Below, piece by piece: positions 1 through 6,901 of a stretch of 12,955 bases of DNA. Made by a program: the position numbers and the translations under genes. A model generated the notes under the pieces. The model was not told where the DNA came from. It saw only the letters and a list, made by a program, of their open reading frames with translations, and made no database searches. Position 1 is the first letter of the stretch; every line of letters starts with the position of its first letter. Source of the DNA: Oscillospiraceae bacterium (GTDB lineage Bacteria; Bacillota; Clostridia; Oscillospirales; Ruminococcaceae); assembly GCA_031253365.1 (NCBI GenBank), contig JAIRWE010000190.1:1-12955 (forward strand). The letters run 5' to 3'.

Positions 1-66
1 CGAGCCTATTGACGACAGCACCAACGCCGCTCGTTGCATCGGCGTCATTTCTTTTGCTTCAGCCAC
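1..66 (-). CDS. fliG: FliG, flagellar motor switch protein (N-terminal 22 codons only)
   Basis: Only the first 22 codons lie in the window; the gene runs off the left edge. The start is read as GTG at 66-64, preceded on the minus strand by AAAAAGGGGG about 8 nt upstream. The peptide begins MAEAKEMTPMQRAALVLSSI; the stretch 'MTPMQRAALVLSSIG' matches the usual FliG opening ('LTGxQKAAILLxxLG'). FliG forms the upper C-ring, binds the FliF C-terminus and contacts the stator for torque generation. It follows fliF by 51 nt in the same direction, the usual Firmicutes order. The identity rests on this short match plus position. Confidence 0.85.
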   Translation of the reverse strand, partial: MAEAKEMTPMQRAALVLSSIGS

Positions 67-117
67 TGACCAAGCCCCCTTTTTACCGGTTTAAGCGGTT
101 CCCTCGCGCTTTGCCCG

Positions 118-1749
118 TCACTCGTCGCTTCTCAGCCATGTTCTGATAAGTTGGGCGACGATTTCGGGATTAGAACGCGAAAACTCCCTTATTTCACGTT
201 TGAGAACCACGTCTTTGGTCTCCGATTCCTCAAGCAGACTGGGCAGTTCAAATCCCTCCGGCTCCGCGGCGGGCTGCAATTCCTCCCGCGTGAAGCCTTG
301 GCTCGCCCCGCTTATGACCGGGGGAGCGCCCCTGTAACTGACCTGACGCTTTTTCTTGGAACCGGACGTCATTATCGCCAAAGTGAACAAAACAATCAAG
401 AGCGCGCCCAAACATATTATAATGTAAATCAGCAGATTCCGTGTCGAATCCCCTCCCGCCCCCGGACCGCCCATACCCGGCGACGCCTGAGGCGGAAACG
501 GCATGGCCGCGAACGAAACATTCGCGGGAATCGTGCCGAGCGAGTTGGCTATCAATTCCGTCCACAACTGAACGTCGGCGGGCGGCAAAGCCGTGCTGTT
601 GACCACGACCGCCGCCGAAACATCGACCACGCGCATACCGTTCTCGGTAAACTGCTCTATCTTTTGATTGATTTCATAGTTTATTTCCCTGTTCCAATCC
701 GTGTAAAAATCGTTACCCGCCGCGATTTGATAAACGGTCGGATAATCGGGAGCCGCTATATCCGCGTTCGGGAACGTGCCTACGGTGGCGCCTTCGTCCA
801 GCAACCCCCCGGCCGCGTACTTCTCGACAATATTGCGTACAATTCCCCCGTCCAGCCCGACTATCGGCGTGTACGTTTTTTCCTCCGTAACCTTGTCGCT
901 GTAATCAATCTTGACGTTCACCGCCAAATTATAATCTGAGAAGATGCCTTTGAGCAGCCCGTCAAGGTTCACTTTGAAAGACTCCGTCACCAGTTCGGTA
1001 TATCCGTGTTCAATCGCGTACATCTGCTGTTTCAGCTGCAAATTGTCGCCGCTGTCGTTCATGTCGCTGTAAGCCAGCGTGATGCCGTTCCCGTCGGCGA
1101 TTGTTATGTTCTCTTGTTTAAGTTCCGGGACCGCCGTCCGCACGATGTTGTATATACCGTTAATCTGCTTGGCGTCGAGCGTTTTACCGGTCTTCAAATT
1201 CAGTTTCACCGACGCGCTGGATTCTTTCTTGTTCTCCGTAAGCACATAGCCCGGCGTGTCCGGAATGTTCAGTATCACCATGGCGCTTTCCACTTCGGGA
1301 ATGGTGCCGAGCTGCGCCATCAACCAGCTTTGAAGCTGCAGTTTATCCGCCATCCTCTTTTCCGTTTCGGTGGAGAACATACCCACCGAAGTGTTCCACA
1401 CGTCGTTGTTGAAATTCGACGAGCGGGGGTATCCCTGCAAACTGAGCTGCCAGCGCAAATCCCCCTCCGTATTGGCGGGAACCAATATCTCGTTGCTTGA
1501 GCTTATTCTCGTGTCGGCGTGTCCCAACCCCGACAGCACGGCGGCGACCTCGTTCGCCTCGGCTAAACTTGACGCCCTGTAAAGCACGGTATAACCGGAC
1601 CTGTTGAGAATGACGGTGAGAATTATCGCGGACACGACAACAACGCCGGCTACGGCAAGAATTACTATTCTCGTCTTTCCGGCGATTCCGGACCATTTTT
1701 CCTTTAATGGACCGAATATTTTCCCGAGGGTTTCCTTAATCTTTTCCAT
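118..1749 (-). CDS. fliF: FliF, flagellar MS-ring protein
   Basis: This 543-residue protein has the full FliF architecture. It has a basic amphipathic N-terminus, a first membrane helix at about 28-48, and a long extracytoplasmic YscJ/FliF ring-building region (about 50-430) containing the segment GYPRSSNFNNDVW. A Pro/Gly-rich linker (PPQASPGMGGPGAGG) follows, then a second helix at about 438-460. The cytoplasmic tail ends in the conserved FliG-binding segment (REIREFSRSNPEIVAQLIRTW). Family length is about 520-570, so it appears complete. FliF oligomerises into the MS ring, the platform for the export gate, rod and C-ring. The start is ATG at 1749-1747, with AGGA 9 nt upstream, 11 nt after fliE, so the two are almost certainly co-transcribed. 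Confidence 0.97.
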   Translation of the reverse strand: MEKIKETLGKIFGPLKEKWSGIAGKTRIVILAVAGVVVVSAIILTVILNRSGYTVLYRASSLAEANEVAAVLSGLGHADTRISSSNEILVPANTEGDLRWQLSLQGYPRSSNFNNDVWNTSVGMFSTETEKRMADKLQLQSWLMAQLGTIPEVESAMVILNIPDTPGYVLTENKKESSASVKLNLKTGKTLDAKQINGIYNIVRTAVPELKQENITIADGNGITLAYSDMNDSGDNLQLKQQMYAIEHGYTELVTESFKVNLDGLLKGIFSDYNLAVNVKIDYSDKVTEEKTYTPIVGLDGGIVRNIVEKYAAGGLLDEGATVGTFPNADIAAPDYPTVYQIAAGNDFYTDWNREINYEINQKIEQFTENGMRVVDVSAAVVVNSTALPPADVQLWTELIANSLGTIPANVSFAAMPFPPQASPGMGGPGAGGDSTRNLLIYIIICLGALLIVLFTLAIMTSGSKKKRQVSYRGAPPVISGASQGFTREELQPAAEPEGFELPSLLEESETKDVVLKREIREFSRSNPEIVAQLIRTWLRSDE

Positions 1750-1760
1750 AAACGGCTGTC

Positions 1761-2075
1761 CTATATGCTCATCCTTATAATTTCACTGTACGCGTCCGAA
1801 ACCGTGGTCCTTATATTGACGAACAACTCCGTCGCTATTACGGCCTTTTCCAGGTTAAGCTGAATTTGCTCGATATCGTCGGCTTCGCCGAGCATAAGCC
1901 GTATCATATCCTCGCTTTTTTGACGGTTTGTTTCCACCGCGTCGTTGAAAATACCGTTGAAAACGTCCAAAAACGTCGGCTGTCTGACGACGTTTTCTTC
2001 GGCGGCGTTTTTCGCCAAGACGCTCTCCCACTCCGCTATGGGGGTAATAATCGGGGTTAAAGGCGTAATATTCAT
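1761..2075 (-). CDS. fliE: FliE, flagellar hook-basal body protein
   Basis: This is a 104-residue protein of normal FliE length. The C-terminal half carries the family signature, ending VSDAYSEIIRMSI (compare the usual VxAYxEIMRMxI). The helical region around VFNGIFNDAVETNRQKSEDM also fits. FliE joins the MS ring and export gate to the proximal rod. The frame stays open upstream to 2216, but the ATG at 2075-2073 is chosen because GGAGG sits 7 nt before it, because it starts 19 nt after the flgC stop, and because the longer form would overlap flgC. It sits between flgC and fliF, as in other Firmicutes operons. Confidence 0.95.
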   Translation of the reverse strand: MNITPLTPIITPIAEWESVLAKNAAEENVVRQPTFLDVFNGIFNDAVETNRQKSEDMIRLMLGEADDIEQIQLNLEKAVIATELFVNIRTTVSDAYSEIIRMSI

Positions 2076-2094
2076 AAAAAACCTCCAATGGCGG

Positions 2095-2568
2095 CTACTT
2101 GCCCATCGAAAGCGCCCTTTGCGCCATGGACACCAGTGTTTCATACACCGCGTAATTGTTCTCATACGAGTGGGAAGCCGCCATTGAGTCCATTTCTTCC
2201 TCAGCGACGTCCACATTCGGCAAATAATAATATCCGTCCTCGTCCGCGTGGGGGTGAGACGGGTCGTAAACAGGCGTAAGGGGAGTTTGGTCGTCTTTTA
2301 CGACGGCAGTAACCAACACCCCCCGATATTTTATCTCGCGGCGCTCCGCAAGCGTTTTATTGAGAATTTCGCCGAAACTGTGCTTCCTCGTGTCAAAATT
2401 TTTGAAACTTCTCGCCTCGTTAAAAAGGGTCACCTGCCTTACGTAAGGTCCGCCGTCTTCGGTCATGGTCGTGGTCGCGTTGGCGACATTTTGCGCTATG
2501 ACCTCCATGCGCAACCTTTGCGCCGTCATCCCCGAAACCGGAATGTTAAGATAACCTAAAAATCCCAT
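2095..2568 (-). CDS. flgC: FlgC, proximal rod protein
   Basis: This 157-residue protein is slightly longer than many FlgC proteins (about 130-150). The N-terminus has the rod/hook family motif (PVSGMTAQRLRMEVIAQNVA, then NATTT), the FlgC version of the SGLxAxRxxMDVIAxNIAN signature. The C-terminus (ENNYAVYETLVSMAQRALSM) is the matching helix that packs against the N-terminal helix in the rod. It is exported by the flagellar type III system and polymerises with FlgB and FlgF in the proximal rod. The start is ATG at 2568-2566, preceded by GGAG about 9 nt upstream. It is separated from flgB by an unusual 152-bp gap filled largely by a tandem repeat. Confidence 0.95.
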   Translation of the reverse strand: MGFLGYLNIPVSGMTAQRLRMEVIAQNVANATTTMTEDGGPYVRQVTLFNEARSFKNFDTRKHSFGEILNKTLAERREIKYRGVLVTAVVKDDQTPLTPVYDPSHPHADEDGYYYLPNVDVAEEEMDSMAASHSYENNYAVYETLVSMAQRALSMGK

Positions 2569-2610
2569 AATTCACATCTCCCGAAAACAACACAGCCCCG
2601 AACCCCGTAC

Positions 2611-2720
2611 ACGCCTTCCGCCTTAACCGAACGCTCCTCGCCTTAACTTCCTCCGGCACGCCCTCCGCCTTGACCGAACGCTCCTCGCCTTAACTTCCTC
2701 CGGCGCGCCCTCCGCCTCGG
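2611..2720. repeat. 47-bp tandem repeat in the flgB-flgC spacer (2.3 copies)
   Basis: Two full units (2611-2657 and 2658-2704) differ at only 2 positions, and a third partial unit (2705-2720) runs up to the flgB stop codon. The shared core includes CGAACGCTCCTCGCCTTAAC followed by TTCCTCCGGC. Read in the operon direction (minus strand), each unit contains GGAGGAAGTTAAGG, which resembles a Shine-Dalgarno sequence, but no ATG follows it. The period is not a multiple of three, so it does not encode a regular peptide repeat. It is too short and has too few units to be CRISPR. Its function is unknown. Confidence 0.9.
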
Positions 2721-3089
2721 CTAATTCTTTCGCATCGCGGCTCTCATCATCCTAAACTCGGCGTCTATCTGGTTTATGACCGCTTCCTGCCTTAACGCGT
2801 TGGATTTAAGCATGGCCGCCTGAACCTCGTAATCGACGTTGTTCCCGTCCGGCTGACCTTTCGTGTCCTCGTCCACAAAAAGGTGTTGCTTTAAGTGAAG
2901 TTCCTTCTTGTACCTCGCGTTTTGGCTGAGCCTGTCCCTCAACACACCCGAAAAGGTGAGATATTTGCTTTTATACCCAGGGGTGTCGATATTCGCTATA
3001 TTCTGCGCGACGACGTTTTTTTGCCGATTTATGTAGTCAAGCCCCTGCTCCATAATCCTGAAAGACGTGGTATTGAACAACCCTGCCAT
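2721..3089 (-). CDS. flgB: FlgB, proximal rod protein
   Basis: This 122-residue protein matches FlgB in length and motifs. The N-terminal rod signature is RQKNVVAQNIANIDTPGYKS, and a FlgB-style C-terminal helix ends in FRMMRAAMRKN. It is a secreted rod subunit assembled on FliE. The frame is open upstream to a GTG at 3131, but ATG 3089-3087 is preferred. FlgB proteins start just before the first helix, AAAGGGGCGGG precedes this ATG, and the GTG would sit almost on the predicted transcription start. It is the first recognised flagellar gene of the operon and lies about 50 nt downstream of a strong promoter. Confidence 0.95.
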   Translation of the reverse strand: MAGLFNTTSFRIMEQGLDYINRQKNVVAQNIANIDTPGYKSKYLTFSGVLRDRLSQNARYKKELHLKQHLFVDEDTKGQPDGNNVDYEVQAAMLKSNALRQEAVINQIDAEFRMMRAAMRKN

Positions 3090-3140
3090 ATATCCCGCCC
3101 CTTTCCGCTGAAAAGCCGCCCGGAAATTCACATTTTGCTA

Positions 3141-3169
3141 ATTATATCATAAAACTTTTGAAATTTCAA
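3141..3169 (-). promoter_or_regulatory. SigA-type promoter of the flgB operon
   Basis: On the minus strand, TTGAAA (3169-3164) and TATAAT (3146-3141) are separated by exactly 17 nt, giving an expected start near 3134 and a 5' leader of about 45 nt before flgB. The -35 box is part of a perfect 12-bp palindrome, TTGAAATTTCAA (3169-3158), which could be an operator. No SigD/sigma-28 type flagellar promoter was seen here. Confidence 0.75.
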
Positions 3170-3188
3170 CACCTTTTTTACTGTTTTT

Positions 3189-3923
3189 TCAAAAATTTCG
3201 GTTGCTTTTCAGTTTTTCCCTTATTTTGCGCTCTCTCACAAACGCGGCTTCCCTGAACACGTAGGGCTTTTCGGGGGGCAGGCTGTCGAACCGCTTTTTC
3301 GCGAGGTTCACGGCCCGCGTAAGCGCGAGCGCGCCGCCGAAATCGGCGGGTATAACCGCGACGCTCCGCTTCCTGAACCCGTTTTCCTCATAGAGCCATT
3401 CATCGAATTTAAGCGTCCCGTCCGCGAAATAGTAGCCCAGACGCCTCGAATTTCCCACATACTCGCGGATTGCGGCGTTTTTCGCTTTTACCAGAACCCT
3501 GCCCCGTCCGCGCTTTCGGGCTCTCTTCCCCGCGATTTCAACCGACCGCAACTCGCTCAGGGGAACTATCACCAACCGCCTGTTCACGGTTTTTTCCCCC
3601 ATCACGGTAAAGCTCCCCGCGTATACGCTGATTATTATGTCCCTCATCCCGATTTCGAGATACGTATACCGCGCCCGCGCGGCGACAACGCGCTCGGTTA
3701 TTTCCATCAAGAGCCTGACGGCGAGCGAAACCGCGAACAACACGCCGCAAACGGCGGCGACCGCGGGGAAAAGCAGCCCGCCCTGCATAAAATTTCTGAA
3801 ACTCAGCAACAGGCACACGGAAAAGAGAACCACGGCAAGGAAGACGGGGGGAACCGCAAACTCGATGAAGTTCCTCAGATTTTTCCTGTACCTGTTCGTA
3901 TCGCAGTGAAAATACCGCTTCAT
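3189..3923 (-). CDS. Unrecognised membrane protein with two N-terminal helices and a possible PH-like cytoplasmic domain
   Basis: I do not recognise this 244-residue protein as a named family. A short basic N-terminus is followed by hydrophobic helices at about 22-41 and 49-73. Then comes a mixed beta-rich region (about 84-215) with a very basic stretch (GKRARKRGRGR, near 142-152), and a charged C-terminal tail rich in K/R/E. Two close N-terminal helices followed by beta strands resemble bacterial PH-domain (bPH/YdbT-like) membrane proteins, but this is only a shape comparison. The start is ATG 3923-3921, with AAGGGGG upstream and its own likely promoter. It reads in the same direction as the flagellar operon and stops about 20 nt before the flgB -35 box. 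No terminator is visible between them, so read-through is possible. Confidence 0.7.
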   Translation of the reverse strand: MKRYFHCDTNRYRKNLRNFIEFAVPPVFLAVVLFSVCLLLSFRNFMQGGLLFPAVAAVCGVLFAVSLAVRLLMEITERVVAARARYTYLEIGMRDIIISVYAGSFTVMGEKTVNRRLVIVPLSELRSVEIAGKRARKRGRGRVLVKAKNAAIREYVGNSRRLGYYFADGTLKFDEWLYEENGFRKRSVAVIPADFGGALALTRAVNLAKKRFDSLPPEKPYVFREAAFVRERKIREKLKSNRNF

Positions 3924-3973
3924 GTAAGGGAACCCCCTTTTTTCGCCGCCCGTCGCGGGTAATCCCGAAACAT

Positions 3974-4002
3974 ATTATACAGCATTATCCGCGCCTTGTA
4001 CA
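3974..4002 (-). promoter_or_regulatory. Likely promoter of the 3923-3189 membrane protein gene
   Basis: On the minus strand there is a perfect TATAAT (3979-3974) with TGTACA (4002-3997) 17 nt upstream, 4 of 6 matching the -35 consensus. The expected start is near 3967, giving a leader of about 44 nt. It is divergent from the PilZ gene promoter about 60-110 bp away. Confidence 0.55.
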
Positions 4003-4016
4003 GCCCCGAAAACGAA

Positions 4017-4029
4017 AAATTTCAACACC
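4017..4029. repeat. 13-bp sequence shared with the flgB promoter
   Basis: AAATTTCAACACC occurs here, between the divergent promoters, and again at 3161-3173, where it covers the flgB -35 box. Both copies have the same orientation. This could be a shared operator or coincidence in AT-rich spacer DNA. Confidence 0.35.
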
Positions 4030-4062
4030 GTAAAAAATTTATAAAATTTATTCACCTAATAC

Positions 4063-4091
4063 TTGATTTATTGTGTTATCTGTTGTATAAT
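4063..4091 (+). promoter_or_regulatory. SigA-type promoter of the PilZ-diguanylate cyclase genes
   Basis: TTGATT (4063-4068) and TATAAT (4086-4091) are separated by 17 nt, giving an expected start near 4098. The leader before the GTG start at 4129 is only about 30 nt, too short for a c-di-GMP riboswitch. Confidence 0.65.
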
Positions 4092-4128
4092 TGTCCCAGT
4101 CGGCTTTTGAATATAGGAGTGTAAGATT

Positions 4129-4815
4129 GTGCAGAATAAGGAAAAAATCAGAAAAATTGAAGTGTTTTCGACGAAAAACGAGCGTATTCTCGAATGTTAC
4201 AAAAATTATTCGTTTCCCGTAAAATACGTAGACAATCATCCCGTTGACGACAAACTGATTATAAAAGGGAAAAACTTTCCGGTTTTGAGTATGAACACGC
4301 TTGTCGACGTCATTATCACCACGTTTAACGGAAGCAGGATAAAATTTTCCTGCCGCGTTGATTTTTCCGGCAGTTTTCAGCTGAACGTCACGCTTCGCCC
4401 CGAAAGGGCGCTGGAGCTTGAAGACAAGCGGCGTTACTATAAAATCAAGACGGAAATTAACTGCCGGATTCAAGACCTGACTCGCGGCGAGGAAGTTACC
4501 GCCTATAACCCGAATTTATACGGGAGAATACAGGACATCAATATCGGGGGCATATTCATAGTCGTGGACGGCGAAGCGGAATACGCCGTCGGCGATATAA
4601 TCGGGTTTACCACCGTCTTAGGCGACAACCGGCTCGAAACGACGGCGAAGGTGCTTCGCGTCCAGCGCGCGCCCGAAGGGGAAATAAGCGGCTACGGTTG
4701 CTCTTTCGTGAAAATCTCCTCCGGTCAGGAAGAAATGATTTCCAGCTACATCAACTACTTACAGATAGAGGAACGGCGTCTTGACCGCGAGAGGGAGCTT
4801 CTCGAACGCGAGTAG
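4129..4815 (+). CDS. YcgR-like flagellar-brake protein with a PilZ domain, altered c-di-GMP motifs
   Basis: This 228-residue soluble protein has a beta-rich N-terminal part (about 15-95, YcgR-N/flagellar-brake-like) and a C-terminal PilZ domain (about 98-212). The canonical c-di-GMP ligands RxxxR and D/NxSxxG appear here as R101-R-Y-Y-K105 and D136-I-N138-I-G-G141. The second arginine is therefore lysine and the serine is asparagine. The domain end (GYGCSFVKISSGQEEMISSY) is typical of PilZ/YcgR proteins, and a charged helix finishes the protein. YcgR-type proteins bind c-di-GMP and slow or bias the flagellar motor. The GTG start at 4129 is chosen because AGGAG lies 9 nt upstream. It is followed after 55 nt by a diguanylate cyclase and sits divergent to flagellar genes, which supports a motility role. 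Whether it still binds c-di-GMP is uncertain. Confidence 0.85.
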   Translation: MQNKEKIRKIEVFSTKNERILECYKNYSFPVKYVDNHPVDDKLIIKGKNFPVLSMNTLVDVIITTFNGSRIKFSCRVDFSGSFQLNVTLRPERALELEDKRRYYKIKTEINCRIQDLTRGEEVTAYNPNLYGRIQDINIGGIFIVVDGEAEYAVGDIIGFTTVLGDNRLETTAKVLRVQRAPEGEISGYGCSFVKISSGQEEMISSYINYLQIEERRLDRERELLERE

Positions 4816-4834
4816 CGCGGCTCTTCGCGCCGCG
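4816..4834 (+). other. Intercistronic GC-rich hairpin after the PilZ gene
   Basis: CGCGGC (4816-4821) and GCCGCG (4829-4834) form a perfect 6-bp stem with a 7-nt loop, starting directly after the PilZ stop codon. No U-tract follows, so it is not a classical terminator. It could set mRNA stability or relative expression of the downstream cyclase. Confidence 0.45.
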
Positions 4835-4870
4835 ATTCACCCGTACATATATTTCAAAGGAGAAAAGGCA

Positions 4871-6850
4871 ATGAAATCCAAAATGAATTTAAAATTTTTG
4901 TTGAGGGCGGCGATGACTGCCTTTATCGCGGTTCCCGTGATACTGGTATCGGTGGTGGGGTTCCTTTCCGTTTCATCGTTTTCGTCAAAGTTCACGGCAG
5001 ACAAAGCCGGAAGCTCGGCGAGTTCGCAGGTTTCGGGGGTTTCGGCGCTCGTCGGCGAATACGTCAATACGCTGTCCGCCGTTTCCGCGCTCGAAGCGGT
5101 TAAGCGCACCGCGGACGGCTACTCTTCCGCCGACGTCGAAGAGGCGACGGCGTATATATCCGCATACGCCGAAAACGGGTACAACATCCTCGACATAATC
5201 GTCACCGACAAAGAAGGGAACGTTAAAATCAGCAGCGCGGGCGTGTTCAACAACACGTCGGACAAGTTCTTCGATGCCGACACCTTGAAGTCTTCAGACT
5301 CGCCCGTCGTTTCCGATATATTCAAGGGCAACAGCGAATACAAAAAAGATGTTTTTTTCTGCTCGAAACCCATTGACGACGGCGGCTTAATCCTGGGATA
5401 TACAGTGCTTGTCGCGGACGTCAAAGGCATAGACGACTACCTTTCCGGCACCGACGTCATGGGCGGAAAGGGTACGCTCGTCATTTTTGACGACAAGGGC
5501 AACACCGCCAATACAGGCGATTTGCCGGGCGCGGCGAAAAGCAGGGTGACAATTTATAAGGACAAGCAGTTGTCCTTCGCCCAAGACGACAACTACGAAA
5601 GGTTTGAATCCGGCGGTAATTTCGGGAGCTGCGGCTATATTGACGGAACGAAATGGAAATGGCTCGGGATTTATCCGTCGTCCGCCGCCTCCGCGTTCAC
5701 GTTGCAGGTACTCGTCATCGTTTTCACGGTAACCGCCGCCGTATGCCTTTTGAACGTGATTATCATGATTCTCTCCACGAGGAGCCTTACGTACCCGCTG
5801 AGGAAAATGATTGAAAAAATGCGCGTTATCAAGGAGGGCGACCTGACCGAACGCTTTGAAACCACGGGCAGGAGCGAGTTCGTGCGTATGGCTGAAACCT
5901 TTAACGTAATGCTTGACGAGGTTATGCTCAGCGAGGGGCTGCACCGGACTATTTCCGATATTTCCGACAATATGCTTTTCGAGTGGGATTTTACCAAGGA
6001 AATCATGTATATTTCCGAGAACTTCAAGAACACGTTTGACATCACCGCGTCCAAAGCCAAGCTCCTCAACGGGAAATTCCTCGATTCCCAAATGGACGGG
6101 GAAAACTCTGAAAAATACAGGCGCGATATAAATCGTCTGCTCCAGAAAAAAGACACGATAGGCAGCGAATACGAGATTATGACCAAGAGCGGCAAAAATA
6201 TGTGGATTTCCCTTCGCGCTCACTGCGTCACCGACCGTTTGGGCGAGCTTATAAGGGTGTTGGGCGTCATAACCAATATAGACAACGAGAAGAAGCTCAA
6301 CCTTCAATTAGCGGAAAAAGCGAGTTACGACTTCCTCTCGGGTCTTTACAACCGCAGCACCTTCGAGAGGGAGCTTGACGCCGAATTGGGGCGTTCCGCC
6401 AACAAAAAGTTAGCCATACTGTTTATAGACATAGACGACTTTAAGTTTATCAACGACCGTTTCAACCACACCATCGGCGACGAAGCTATAAAATTCGTTT
6501 CCGAAAAACTGAAGAAAAGGGTTGAGCAGAGCGGCTTCGCGGGGCGGTTCGGCGGCGACGAATTTGTTCTGTGCATCAATCAGCAGGGTGTGATTGAGGA
6601 TATAGAACAGGTCAGCATGGACATCATCGACGAGCTGTACGACGGCTATTACAGCGATATGGCGGGGACGCAGATGAACGTTCGCGTAAGCATAGGGATA
6701 GCTTTGTGTCCCGACCACAGTTCAAACGGGAAGACGTTGGTCGCCCAAGCGGACGAGGCGATGTACTTCGTCAAGAAAAACGGCAAATCAAACTATCACT
6801 ATTTCGACCCGGAGGATTCAAACATTATAGATATGATGCACCACGTTTAG
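4871..6850 (+). CDS. Membrane diguanylate cyclase: Cache-like sensor, HAMP, PAS and GGDEF
   Basis: This 659-residue protein is predicted to make c-di-GMP from two GTP. The order is TM helix about 12-34, an extracytoplasmic sensor of dCache size (about 36-275), TM helix about 277-302, HAMP about 304-352 (TYPLRKMIEKM, then EGDLTERFETTGRSEF), PAS about 358-478, and GGDEF about 483-650. The catalytic GGDEF motif is intact at 561-565 within GRFGGDEF. The metal-binding aspartate lies in IDIDDFKFIND (D520), and the domain closes with the usual ADEAMYFVKKNGKSNY segment. The RxxD inhibitory site expected just before GGDEF is absent. No EAL or HD-GYP partner domain is present. The start is ATG 4871, with AAAGGAG 8 nt upstream; an in-frame start at 4781 would overlap the PilZ gene and put 30 residues before the signal-anchor. 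Confidence 0.95.
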   Translation: MKSKMNLKFLLRAAMTAFIAVPVILVSVVGFLSVSSFSSKFTADKAGSSASSQVSGVSALVGEYVNTLSAVSALEAVKRTADGYSSADVEEATAYISAYAENGYNILDIIVTDKEGNVKISSAGVFNNTSDKFFDADTLKSSDSPVVSDIFKGNSEYKKDVFFCSKPIDDGGLILGYTVLVADVKGIDDYLSGTDVMGGKGTLVIFDDKGNTANTGDLPGAAKSRVTIYKDKQLSFAQDDNYERFESGGNFGSCGYIDGTKWKWLGIYPSSAASAFTLQVLVIVFTVTAAVCLLNVIIMILSTRSLTYPLRKMIEKMRVIKEGDLTERFETTGRSEFVRMAETFNVMLDEVMLSEGLHRTISDISDNMLFEWDFTKEIMYISENFKNTFDITASKAKLLNGKFLDSQMDGENSEKYRRDINRLLQKKDTIGSEYEIMTKSGKNMWISLRAHCVTDRLGELIRVLGVITNIDNEKKLNLQLAEKASYDFLSGLYNRSTFERELDAELGRSANKKLAILFIDIDDFKFINDRFNHTIGDEAIKFVSEKLKKRVEQSGFAGRFGGDEFVLCINQQGVIEDIEQVSMDIIDELYDGYYSDMAGTQMNVRVSIGIALCPDHSSNGKTLVAQADEAMYFVKKNGKSNYHYFDPEDSNIIDMMHHV

Positions 6851-6901
6851 TCGGGCGACAGTCGGGTTCACCGCCGGCTGAAATCGCCGCAAAGGAAAAA
6901 A

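Noticed and set aside
151..939. 262-codon open frame on the plus strand opposite fliF
   Set aside because: It is antisense to a clear fliF gene, its translation is Arg-rich and low-information, and it has no ribosome binding site.
2076..2216. 47-codon upstream extension of fliE
   Set aside because: It would overlap flgC, has no ribosome binding site, and FliE is normally about 100 residues. The internal ATG at 2075 has GGAGG at ideal spacing.
2611..2720. Tandem repeat considered as a CRISPR array
   Set aside because: The units are directly adjacent with no unique spacers, only about 2.3 copies, and no cas genes nearby.
4092..4128. c-di-GMP riboswitch upstream of the PilZ gene
   Set aside because: The predicted leader is only about 30 nt, shorter than GEMM-type riboswitches. 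The other leaders in the window are also under 60 nt.
5387..6307. 306-codon open frame on the minus strand
   Set aside because: It is opposite the diguanylate cyclase gene. There is no ribosome binding site and no recognisable motif, so it is a shadow of GC-biased coding.
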